Below, piece by piece: positions 1 through 5,741 of a stretch of 7,824 nt of DNA. Made by a program: the position numbers and the translations under genes. Origin of the DNA: Candidatus Woesearchaeota archaeon. Lineage in GTDB: Archaea; Nanobdellota; Nanobdellia; Woesearchaeales; GW2011-AR4. The stretch lies in contig JACOZO010000134.1 in NCBI GenBank assembly GCA_016181325.1, forward strand, positions 1-7,824. Direction: 5' to 3'. Positions within the stretch are counted from its first letter, which is position 1, and the number at the start of each line of letters is the position of its first letter. Below the pieces are notes generated by a model. The model was not told the origin of the DNA, made no database searches, and saw nothing but the letters and a program-made list of their open reading frames with translations.

Positions 1-1
1 T

Positions 2-151
2 ACACACGAATTTGGCTCTGTCAATAATCCAAATGGGCATTGGATAAGGGATGAAGTAGAGTTGAAAAGAGAGCAGTGCCTTTATGAAGCCAATGGAATA
101 GAAGCCTACAGGCAGGTGCATAGAACAGGCACATGGCCGGTGGACAGGTAA
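2..151 (+). CDS. C-terminal fragment of an unidentified protein (cut by window edge)
   Basis: An open frame runs from the window edge (frame 2) to a TAA at 149-151 and encodes 49 residues with no start codon in view. The peptide is polar and ends in a Trp-containing tail (GTWPVDR), with a segment reading NNPNGHWIRDEVELKREQC. The composition (several Trp, Tyr and charged residues, no low complexity) looks like a real soluble protein end rather than chance. I do not recognise a family. The first nine bases of the neighbouring inverted-repeat element (GGCTCTGTC) also occur inside this frame at 14-22, which may be coincidence. The frame ends 7 bp before the direct repeat that flanks that element, so the element sits just downstream of the gene and does not interrupt it. 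Confidence 0.5.
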   Translation, partial: THEFGSVNNPNGHWIRDEVELKREQCLYEANGIEAYRQVHRTGTWPVDR

Positions 152-157
152 AATCAT

Positions 158-163
158 TCTTGC
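158..163. repeat. Left copy of 6-bp direct repeat (putative target-site duplication)
   Basis: TCTTGC here is repeated at 329-334. The two copies abut the inverted-repeat element on both sides, which is the arrangement left by transposition. Six bases can match by chance, so the support comes from their position exactly at the element ends. Confidence 0.45.
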
Positions 164-328
164 GGCTCTGTCCCGAATGTCAGTTTTGCCATCAATTATG
201 CGAGCATCTTTACTTGTTCCATAAAGCCAGAAGGAAATTGCAATGGGAATTCTGGCTATAAATTTATACTTAAAAATGCGAGCCGATGGCAAAACCGAGC
301 CGTTAGGCGAGATTCGGGACAGAGCCCC
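164..328. mobile_element. MITE-like non-coding inverted-repeat element, about 165 bp
   Basis: Perfect 15-bp terminal inverted repeats are visible: GGCTCTGTCCCGAAT at 164-178 and its complement at 312-326. Further nested inverted repeats lie inside: GTTTTGCCATC at 183-193 pairs with 285-295, and AGCCAGAA at 225-232 pairs with 250-257. A 6-bp direct repeat, TCTTGC, flanks the element at 158-163 and 329-334, as expected of a target-site duplication. The right end has two extra bases (CC, 327-328), so the two ends are not perfectly symmetric. No substantial ORF lies inside. A direct repeat ATGCGAGC occurs at 198-205 and 276-283, and the palindrome TATAAATTTATA at 257-268 could act as a bidirectional TATA box. 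The best reading is a miniature inverted-repeat transposable element moved by a transposase encoded elsewhere. A structured RNA gene is the alternative. Confidence 0.6.
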
Positions 329-334
329 TCTTGC
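329..334. repeat. Right copy of 6-bp direct repeat (putative target-site duplication)
   Basis: TCTTGC matches 158-163 and directly follows the right end of the inverted-repeat element. It lies just upstream of the hppA TATA box at 341-348, so insertion of the element would have placed new DNA next to this promoter. Confidence 0.45.
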
Positions 335-340
335 AAAACC

Positions 341-348
341 TTTAAATA
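341..348 (+). promoter_or_regulatory. Archaeal TATA box for hppA
   Basis: TTTAAATA, preceded by a purine-rich AAAACC that could serve as a BRE, is centred about 28 nt before the ATG at 373. Archaeal transcription starts about 25 nt downstream of the TATA centre, so the mRNA would begin within a few bases of this ATG and be essentially leaderless. This makes 373 the likely ancestral start, which matters because the following duplication puts that start out of frame. Confidence 0.65.
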
Positions 349-385
349 TCACTATCTTTTTGCGGAGATTCTATGGCTTTGCTTA

Positions 386-464
386 GCATCGTGATTATCA
401 TAAGCATTCTGGCGCTCCTTTTTGCCGTCTATCTTACAAGGGACATTCTCAGAAGGGATACCGG
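386..464. repeat. 79-bp perfect tandem duplication, copy 1
   Basis: Bases 386-464 are identical to 465-543; the repeat starts GCATCGTGATTATC and ends GATACCGG. The unit length of 79 is not a multiple of three, so the duplication shifts the reading frame of hppA by one base between its promoter-proximal ATG and the rest of the gene. Confidence 0.95.
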
Positions 465-2509
465 GCATCGTGATTATCATAAGCATTCTGGCGCTCCTTT
501 TTGCCGTCTATCTTACAAGGGACATTCTCAGAAGGGATACCGGAACTAGTGCAATGCAGGAAGTCTCAAACGCAATAAAGATAGGCGCAGAGGCATTTGT
601 CAAGAGGCAGTACACGACAATAGCGATACTATGTATAGTTCTCGCCATCCTCATATTCGGGATCTATGCATCCATAGGGAAGACAGAAATCGGCTGGAGA
701 ACTTCATTGTCATTCATCTTCGGGGCATTAAGCTCTGCTTTCGCCGGCATTTTCGGCATGTGGATATCAATAAGGGCAAACATCAGGACAGCAAGCGCGG
801 CAAGGAGAAGCATAAAGGAAGCATTCCTTGTAGCATTCAGGGGAGGGGCAGTCACAGGGATTGTGATAGTTGCCATGTCCTTGCTCGGCGTTTCGATAAT
901 CTATTATCTTTTCAGCATAGGGATTGAGGACAGTGAAGTCCCGTTCCTGATTGTAGGGTATGGCTTCGGCGCGTCATTTGTAGCTTTGTTTGCGCAGCTG
1001 GGCGGGGGCATCTACACAAAGGCTGCTGATGTCGGCTCTGACCTTGTAGGCAAGGCCGAGAAAGGCATTCCTGAAGACGACCCGAGAAATCCTGCTGTCA
1101 TAGCAGACCTTGTAGGCGACAATGTTGGAGACTGTGCTGGGCGTGGAGCGGATTTGTTCGAGAGCACCGCAGCAGAAAACATAGGCGCAATGATCTTGGG
1201 CGTTGCATTGTATCGTGATTTTGGAATCAATGGTGTCCTGTTTCCATTGGCAATCATGGCAATGGGGCTTGTGGTTTCAACCATTGGTGTTATGCTCACA
1301 AGGATGAAGAGCGAGGATGAAAACCCGATGAGAGCCATGAACAGGGGGTATTACATAACAAGCCTGATGTCTGCAGGCGTGCTTTATATTGCAGTGAAAT
1401 GGCTGCTGAACGGCAACATGTGGTTTTTTTATGCAGGACTTGTCGGCATTGTGACAAGCATACTTATTGTGTGGATTACAATCTATTACACCGAATCAAC
1501 ATTCAGGCCTGTGAAGAGCATAGCCAAGGCTTCCATTACAGGGCATGCGACCAACATAATTTCAGGCTTTGCCGTTGCAATGGAGGCAACCGTGCTTCCG
1601 GTCATTGTGCTTGCGCTGGCGCTGCTGACATCATTTTACTTCGGAAGCCACAGCGGCATTGACCACGGCGGATTATACGGAACTGCAATCGCCACGATGG
1701 GAATGCTTGCAACGGCAGCTTACATCCTTGCCATGGACAACTTCGGGCCGATTACCGACAATGCAGGCGGCATTGTTGAGATGAGCAAATCCCCGGAAAG
1801 TGTCAGGAGAAGGACGGACAAGCTTGATGCAGTAGGAAATACGACAAAGGCATTGACAAAAGGCTATGCCATCGGAAGCGCTGCGCTGGCCGCATTCCTG
1901 CTGTTCACGGCTTATCTTGATGATGTCAAGAAGCACACAGGATTGCCGATTGTCGCAGTGGATATTGCAAAGATAGACGTGTTTGTCGGCGCATTGATAG
2001 GCGCAATGCTCATATTCCTTTTCAGCTCATTTGCCATAAGGGCAGTCGGGGATGCCGCTTTCAGCATAATAAATGAGGTCAGGAGGCAATGGAAGGAAAA
2101 GAAGGGCATAATGAAAGGCACTGAAAAGCCCGACTATGCAAGGGTTGTTGACATCTGCGTAAAGGCCTCATTGAAAGAGATGATGCTGCCGGGATTGCTC
2201 GTCATTGCAACAGTGGTGATTGTCGGAGTTACCCTGAAATATGAGGCTGCCGCTGCATTCCTGATGGTTGCCACAATAACCGGCATTCTCATGGCATTAT
2301 TGCTCAATACAGGAGGAGGCGCATGGGACAATGCAAAGAAGCTGATTGAGGCAGGAGAGCACGGCGGAAAAGGCTCTGATGCCCATAAAGCCGCTGTCAC
2401 GGGAGACACTCTCGGCGACCCGTTCAAGGACACTGCAGGCCCTTCATTGCACGTGCTGATAAAATTATTGAGCACAACAACATTGGTTCTGGTGCCATTA
2501 TTCTTATAA
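422..2509 (+). CDS. hppA: Membrane-bound proton-translocating inorganic pyrophosphatase
   Basis: This integral membrane pump couples pyrophosphate hydrolysis to ion export. It has many hydrophobic helices, and the substrate/Mg signatures are intact (numbered from 422): DVGSDLVGK at 203-211, EDDPRNP at 218-224, GDNVGDCAG at 232-240, and a C-terminal block with GDTLGDPFKD. Lys476 in GNTTKALTKGYAIGS is the residue known from K+-independent H+-pumping members, so proton pumping without K+ is predicted. The open frame nominally starts at TTG 422, but its first 14 residues are read out of frame through repeat copy 1 and do not look native. GTG 470 would keep helix 1 almost entire. The ancestral start is probably ATG 373, now separated by the 79-bp duplication, giving 685 residues after repair, a normal family length. 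The stop codon overlaps the TATA box of the next gene. Confidence 0.93.
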   Translation: MPSILQGTFSEGIPGIVIIISILALLFAVYLTRDILRRDTGTSAMQEVSNAIKIGAEAFVKRQYTTIAILCIVLAILIFGIYASIGKTEIGWRTSLSFIFGALSSAFAGIFGMWISIRANIRTASAARRSIKEAFLVAFRGGAVTGIVIVAMSLLGVSIIYYLFSIGIEDSEVPFLIVGYGFGASFVALFAQLGGGIYTKAADVGSDLVGKAEKGIPEDDPRNPAVIADLVGDNVGDCAGRGADLFESTAAENIGAMILGVALYRDFGINGVLFPLAIMAMGLVVSTIGVMLTRMKSEDENPMRAMNRGYYITSLMSAGVLYIAVKWLLNGNMWFFYAGLVGIVTSILIVWITIYYTESTFRPVKSIAKASITGHATNIISGFAVAMEATVLPVIVLALALLTSFYFGSHSGIDHGGLYGTAIATMGMLATAAYILAMDNFGPITDNAGGIVEMSKSPESVRRRTDKLDAVGNTTKALTKGYAIGSAALAAFLLFTAYLDDVKKHTGLPIVAVDIAKIDVFVGALIGAMLIFLFSSFAIRAVGDAAFSIINEVRRQWKEKKGIMKGTEKPDYARVVDICVKASLKEMMLPGLLVIATVVIVGVTLKYEAAAAFLMVATITGILMALLLNTGGGAWDNAKKLIEAGEHGGKGSDAHKAAVTGDTLGDPFKDTAGPSLHVLIKLLSTTTLVLVPLFL
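465..543. repeat. 79-bp perfect tandem duplication, copy 2
   Basis: This is the second, adjacent copy of the unit at 386-464, with no mismatch between them. It encodes, in the frame of the downstream gene, the first transmembrane helix of the pyrophosphatase. The lack of any divergence points to a very recent event or to an assembly or sequencing artefact. Confidence 0.95.
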
Positions 2510-2510
2510 T
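2501..2510 (+). promoter_or_regulatory. Candidate TATA box for the small membrane-anchored protein gene
   Basis: TTCTTATAAT is centred about 33 nt before ATG 2540 and overlaps the stop codon of hppA. It would give a very short leader. This supports ATG 2540 over the in-frame TTG at 2510, which would lie at or upstream of the transcription start. Confidence 0.45.
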
Positions 2511-2539
2511 TGGTTTATTTTGTCGGGAGAAATTTACAG

Positions 2540-3196
2540 ATGGAAAGCCTTGAGCAGGCGATTGGAGCAGTTGAGCGGCTTGCGAATCATTTAGTAATTT
2601 CTGATATGGGATTGCATAGAGCAAGTACATTGAAAAAAACTCTCCATGACGCCGCGATGCAAGGCCTGACAAAAGAATATTCATCATCTGAATGGTACAC
2701 TGTAAGATACTTAGCTGGCAGGAAATTAAGAATTTATTATAATGTATTAGACAATGAAGTCTCAGGATGGATTGAAGAACTTGCAGCAAAACTAGACGGC
2801 AGAGAGGATGCGCCATTATCCGGCAGGGGGCCTGCTGAGGTACCTGCAGAAGATGCGTTAAAAGCCCGGCACGACCTGGCCGGCATCTATCAAGTTCATC
2901 CCTCAAGGAAGGCAAGGCTGAGAATAAGTGGGCTGCTGCACCATGATAAATTTAAGTTCCTTGGCGATGAACTTATTCGCGGAGAACTCATCGGTCCAGA
3001 AGAGCTAGGGCAGATTTTTGACTCCAGCAAAGCCTCAGGAAAGGCGAGATACCTGGCCGGAAGGAAGCTGGGTTACAATCTATTTGACAGCCTGTCTAAT
3101 GCCTATCCAATTGCTATACAAAGAGTGGCATTCTCCGCCGGAATTGTTACAGGAGGATTGCTTGGAATTTATTTAATCTATAGAATGGGCGAGTAA
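2540..3196 (+). CDS. Hypothetical protein with duplicated module and C-terminal membrane anchor
   Basis: I do not recognise this 218-residue protein. It is mostly helical and charged, without a signal peptide, and ends in one hydrophobic segment (about residues 196-214) followed by a short RMGE tail, so it is probably tail-anchored with the bulk in the cytoplasm. The octapeptide RYLAGRKL occurs twice, at 56-63 and 170-177. In both copies it is preceded by a helical stretch and followed by a Tyr/Asn-rich segment, which suggests two copies of a module of roughly 50-70 residues with a linker (about 85-115) between them. The frame is open from TTG 2510, but ATG 2540 is preferred because a TATA-like box lies at 2501-2510. 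It follows hppA by 30 bp and converges with the thioredoxin-like gene, leaving only 11 bp between the stops. Function unknown. Confidence 0.75.
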   Translation: MESLEQAIGAVERLANHLVISDMGLHRASTLKKTLHDAAMQGLTKEYSSSEWYTVRYLAGRKLRIYYNVLDNEVSGWIEELAAKLDGREDAPLSGRGPAEVPAEDALKARHDLAGIYQVHPSRKARLRISGLLHHDKFKFLGDELIRGELIGPEELGQIFDSSKASGKARYLAGRKLGYNLFDSLSNAYPIAIQRVAFSAGIVTGGLLGIYLIYRMGE

Positions 3197-3207
3197 GGGA
3201 GGTTGCC

Positions 3208-3756
3208 TTAGGCCCACTTTATCGAGCACCCGATTGCAGGAGCCAATGGCTTAAGAACTTCTTTCTTCTCAATCAATGCCCTGATTGCATTCTTTAAATC
3301 AGGCGACTTGACCGAATTAGAATCCTGGTAATTGTCATCAATCCTGCCATGATATCTCAGTTTCCTTTCCCTGTCAAAAACAAATGCCTCAGGCGTGCAC
3401 TGCGCATCATAAGCCTTCGCAGTTTTCTGGTCGGCATCCCTCAAATAAGGGAAATTGAATCCCCTGATTCTCGCATAGACCTTCATCTTGTCAAAGCCGT
3501 CTTCAGGGTAGATTTTCTCGTCATTTGAATTGATGCCAACAAATTGAACCTTGTCAAAGAATTCCTTCTGCATCTTTATCATTCTTTCGGTGTAAGCCTG
3601 CACATAAGGGCAGTGGTTGCACATGAATACGACGCATAAGACATCCCTGTTCTTATAATCGTCCATGCTGTGCTTCTTGTCATCAACGCCGGCCAAAGTG
3701 AAATCGGGCGCCCTGCCGCCGATGTCGAGCTTCAGCCCGTGGGTTCTCATTTCCAT
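3208..3756 (-). CDS. Thioredoxin-fold (AhpC/TSA-like) redox protein
   Basis: This 182-residue cytoplasmic protein has the layout of the peroxiredoxin/TlpA-like thioredoxin superfamily. An N-terminal GGRAPDFTL segment is followed by a strand and the active-site motif MCNHCPYV with the CxxC pair Cys46-Cys49, then FVGINSND, a FPYLRD-x-DQ segment, and the cis-Pro strand CTPEAFVFD. The C-terminus has the GCSIKW ending common in this subgroup, giving an extra Cys177. Such proteins reduce disulfides or peroxides; the exact substrate cannot be read from sequence. ATG 3756 is used, with a second in-frame ATG two codons later (3750). A TATA-like box lies about 34 nt upstream and there is no obvious ribosome binding site. 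It is divergent from the Nudix gene and convergent with the membrane-anchored protein gene. Confidence 0.88.
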   Translation of the reverse strand: MEMRTHGLKLDIGGRAPDFTLAGVDDKKHSMDDYKNRDVLCVVFMCNHCPYVQAYTERMIKMQKEFFDKVQFVGINSNDEKIYPEDGFDKMKVYARIRGFNFPYLRDADQKTAKAYDAQCTPEAFVFDRERKLRYHGRIDDNYQDSNSVKSPDLKNAIRALIEKKEVLKPLAPAIGCSIKWA

Positions 3757-3784
3757 GATTGTCGGAAAAATGAGAATTGGAGGA

Positions 3785-3794
3785 ATTATTAAAG
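3785..3794 (-). promoter_or_regulatory. Candidate TATA box for the thioredoxin-like gene
   Basis: Read on the minus strand this is CTTTAATAAT, centred about 34 nt before the ATG at 3756. It is AT-rich and in the right region, but spacing is slightly long for a leaderless start, so a leader of some 8 nt is expected. Confidence 0.4.
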
Positions 3795-3851
3795 TTTGTT
3801 GTTTTGGTCAAAAGCAAGTTCTGCTGTTTCAATACCACCATCAAGGAATGA

Positions 3852-3860
3852 TTTTTAAAG
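3852..3860 (+). promoter_or_regulatory. TATA box for the Nudix gene
   Basis: TTTTTAAAG is centred about 26 nt before ATG 3882, the spacing of a leaderless archaeal transcript. A 7-3-7 palindrome begins at its last base and fills the space up to the start codon. Confidence 0.5.
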
Positions 3861-3876
3861 CAGGAAAGCTTCCTGC
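3860..3876. promoter_or_regulatory. Palindrome between TATA box and start codon, possible operator
   Basis: GCAGGAA (3860-3866) and TTCCTGC (3870-3876) are perfect inverted repeats around AGC. The site spans the region between the TATA box and the predicted transcription start of the Nudix gene, where a bound dimeric repressor would block the polymerase. An RNA role is unlikely because it would be mostly untranscribed. The operator role is inferred from position only. Confidence 0.4.
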
Positions 3877-3881
3877 ACCAT

Positions 3882-4775
3882 ATGTCAGACGGGGGAAGTG
3901 AAGGCTCTGAAGCAGAAGGGCATTCAGGAGGCGAAAGCCCTGATTCAGGGGAACATTCAGGCTCAGGGGATTATGAAATCCACAGCTATACCAATGAAAG
4001 ACCTCAGGGGCATCATGATTCCGGTGCAGAAGAAGGATTGGAGGCCAAAGCCGGTGGAAATCATAACAGAGGAAAAGAACCGTCAAGAGAAGGAAAAGGT
4101 TCTGAAAAAATAAGCACAAGGACAGTAGACGGCGCTGTCGCCATAATTGCCTATGAGGATCCTGAAACAGGAAAAGTCGAGTTCTATCTTGAGCAGAAGC
4201 CCCAGGATTACGCGATAGCAAAGTACAGGGGCAAGCTGAGCTTTGTCGGCGGCGGGATGGAGACTACGGACCCGAACAGCCTGGAGGCCCTGGTCAGGGA
4301 GATATCAGAAGAAGTCGAGAGTGACGAGGCAAAAGCCATCCTGATAGGCATTTTGAGGTCAAAGCTTCCAAGCCCCTACACTGTGCTGAAGGAACTTGTC
4401 AACGGAAAGCAGTCTTCAACATATATCTATGTGATAAAGGTAGCATCGCGCAGCCAGTGGCTCAGGATAAAAAATTCTCAATTGACCCATGATGCCGGGC
4501 CCAAGCAGATCCTGACGCTTGAGGAGGTTCTGGGAATGGGCGATGATGATTTCGCATTCGACATGCGCCCAATAATACTGGGATATATCAGGGAGCATTA
4601 TTCCCATAGCAATCCATACCACGGCAGTCCGGAGCATATGGCTGCGGTGAATCCCGTGCATTATTCACGTCTGAATCCCTTGACAAGGCTGGAAGACAGG
4701 ATAAGTAAACTCAGTTATTTTGATGGCAGCGGATTGAATTACCACAATTCATTGCAAAATAAGGTTTATAAGTAG
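3882..4775 (+). CDS. Nudix hydrolase with long disordered N-terminal region
   Basis: The 297-residue product has two parts. Residues 1-80 are rich in Gly, Ser, Glu and His, with no predicted hydrophobic core, and look disordered. Residues 81-240 form a Nudix-like fold: a strand (TVDGAVAIIAYED), FVGGGMETTD at 121-130, and the helix with REISEE at 139-144, which keeps the metal-binding glutamates. The Nudix box is degenerate: the Glu expected eight residues before Arg139 is Pro131, and the usual Gly after the EE is Glu146. Nudix enzymes cleave nucleoside diphosphate linked to another group; the substrate here is unknown. ATG 3882 fits a TATA box 26 nt upstream. The His/Pro/Tyr-rich C-terminus (240-297) is not part of the usual fold. 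The sigma factor gene starts 22 bp after the stop. A second 71-codon frame overlaps the disordered part. Confidence 0.78.
   Translation: MSDGGSEGSEAEGHSGGESPDSGEHSGSGDYEIHSYTNERPQGHHDSGAEEGLEAKAGGNHNRGKEPSREGKGSEKISTRTVDGAVAIIAYEDPETGKVEFYLEQKPQDYAIAKYRGKLSFVGGGMETTDPNSLEALVREISEEVESDEAKAILIGILRSKLPSPYTVLKELVNGKQSSTYIYVIKVASRSQWLRIKNSQLTHDAGPKQILTLEEVLGMGDDDFAFDMRPIILGYIREHYSHSNPYHGSPEHMAAVNPVHYSRLNPLTRLEDRISKLSYFDGSGLNYHNSLQNKVYK
4765..4772 (+). promoter_or_regulatory. Archaeal TATA box for the sigma factor gene
   Basis: TTTATAAG overlaps the last codons of the Nudix gene and is centred about 30 nt before ATG 4798. This predicts a near-leaderless mRNA made by archaeal TBP/TFB, and suggests the sigma gene is expressed by the host archaeal machinery. 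Confidence 0.5.
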
Positions 4776-4797
4776 ACCCATCTTGCCATGAAAACAG

Positions 4798-5703
4798 ATG
4801 TCAGAAAGAAATAGTAATTCTATTGTTGATCAGTATTTTAGCGAGATTAATCATTTCCCTGTTCTCTCTAGCGAGCAGGAAGCACAATACGCCAAAAGGA
4901 TTAGGGCTGGTGATGAACGGGCTTTTGCAAGCCTGGTTGAGGCTAATCTGAGATTCGCAGTCAGTGTAACTAAGCAATATCAGAATTTTGGACTGCCTTT
5001 GTCTGACCTTATCAACGAGGCAAATTACGGGCTTATTACTGCAGCCAGAAGGTTTGATGAAACTAGAGGATATAAGTTTATTTCTTATGCCGTTTGGTGG
5101 GTAAGGCAGGCTATTTTAAAAGCATTGGCTGATCAGTCAAGGATTGTAAGATTGCCGTTGAAAAGAGTTGGAGAACTCGTACGAATTAGTAAAATACATG
5201 ATAGGCTGGAGCAGGAATTAGGCAGGCCTCCGGAATTGGAGGAGATAGCGGTAAAGATGGCTATAAAAGGGGATGGGCTTGCAGAACTGGTGATGTTAAA
5301 CCAGCACCCAATCTCCTTGGATGCGCCTTTAGATTCTAGTGATGGCGAAGGAGATACATATGGGGATAGGATAGTATACCAAGATCAGGCCGGCACAGCG
5401 AAAATTTTTGGTGACAATGGAAGATATAGTCCGGATGGTTATACAACAGTGCCGGAGAAAGCTCTTGTAATAACGGAATTGGAGGAGGCAGTTGGAAGAG
5501 CAGTTGGAACGCTAATTGAAAGTGAAGCAAGAGTCTTAAGAATGTACTTTGGGTTTGACGGGTGTAAACCTATGACTCTTGAGGAAATTGGGGTTTATGT
5601 AGGCAGGACAAGGGAAAGAGTCAGGCAAATCAAAGAAAAGGCATTGCAAAAATTGAGGCATCCTTCACATAGTGGTGTCTTAGAAGAATTTTATCAGGAA
5701 TAA
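4798..5703 (+). CDS. Bacterial-type RNA polymerase sigma-70 factor
   Basis: This 301-residue protein is a group 1/2-like sigma factor with all core regions. Region 1.2 is at about 9-40. Region 2 spans 41-120, including DLINEANYGLITAARRFD (core-binding 2.2), the base-flipping aromatic pair Trp100-Trp101 in YAVWWVRQAI, and Arg103-Gln104 of 2.4, which contact the -10 element. Region 3.0-3.1 is at about 121-168, the 3.2 finger starts at PISLDAPL (171-178), and region 4 is at 220-296 with the -35-reading helix TRERVRQI (271-278) and the LRHP end. The position equal to E. coli Thr440 is Leu107. The linker between 3.2 and 4 carries about 15-20 extra residues (about 196-217) not usual in RpoD. Region 1.1 is absent, as in many RpoD-like sigmas. 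Such factors direct bacterial polymerase to -35/-10 promoters, yet the flanks are archaeal. Confidence 0.96.
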   Translation: MSERNSNSIVDQYFSEINHFPVLSSEQEAQYAKRIRAGDERAFASLVEANLRFAVSVTKQYQNFGLPLSDLINEANYGLITAARRFDETRGYKFISYAVWWVRQAILKALADQSRIVRLPLKRVGELVRISKIHDRLEQELGRPPELEEIAVKMAIKGDGLAELVMLNQHPISLDAPLDSSDGEGDTYGDRIVYQDQAGTAKIFGDNGRYSPDGYTTVPEKALVITELEEAVGRAVGTLIESEARVLRMYFGFDGCKPMTLEEIGVYVGRTRERVRQIKEKALQKLRHPSHSGVLEEFYQE

Positions 5704-5712
5704 AATAGGAGA

Positions 5713-5732
5713 AAAATGGCGGCGGCGAGATT
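5713..5732. repeat. Detached copy of the tRNA(CAU) 3' end (att-like)
   Basis: AAAATGGCGGCGGCGAGATT is identical to 5803-5822, which covers the last 16 bases of the tRNA gene (acceptor 3' strand, discriminator and part of the T arm) plus 4 bp of flank. The copy has no tRNA body next to it. Duplicated tRNA 3' ends are typical attachment sites of integrative elements. The copies are only 90 bp apart, so a mere remnant or local duplication is possible. Confidence 0.6.
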
Positions 5733-5741
5733 ACCACAAAC

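Larger units (their letters stand above)
373..549 (+). other. Displaced original 5' end of hppA (58-codon frame)
   Basis: Reading from the promoter-proximal ATG gives MALLS followed by the first membrane helix of a pyrophosphatase, the RDILRRDTG loop, and then a frameshifted tail ending at TAG 547-549. Deleting one 79-bp repeat copy would join this start seamlessly to the long downstream frame and restore a 685-residue protein beginning MALLSIVIII. As the sequence stands, a leaderless transcript from the TATA box at 341-348 would give only this 58-residue peptide. The alternatives are an assembly error, programmed or accidental frameshifting, or internal initiation at 422 or 470. Confidence 0.6.

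Noticed and set aside
305..313. GGCGAGATT in the inverted-repeat element as a third copy of the tRNA 3'-end repeat
   Set aside because: Only 9 bp match and it lies inside a symmetrical element far from the other copies, so chance is the simpler explanation.
164..328. CRISPR repeat or riboswitch in the region upstream of hppA
   Set aside because: There are no regularly spaced repeats, and the structure is one nested inverted repeat with flanking direct repeats, which fits a small transposable element better.
664..876. Minus-strand and alternate-frame open frames inside hppA (also 1012-1338, 1673-1936, 1912-2121, 2134-2475)
   Set aside because: They lie opposite or inside a well-conserved pyrophosphatase, show no family motifs, and follow from the codon bias of the real frame.
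2424..2915. 163-codon minus-strand frame across the hppA end and the next gene
   Set aside because: It is Cys/Leu/Gln-rich without recognisable motifs and overlaps two plus-strand genes, one of them certain.
3841..4221. 126-codon minus-strand frame opposite the Nudix N-terminus
   Set aside because: Leu/Phe/Arg-rich translation typical of the antisense of a Glu/Lys/Gly-rich region; no promoter or motif support.
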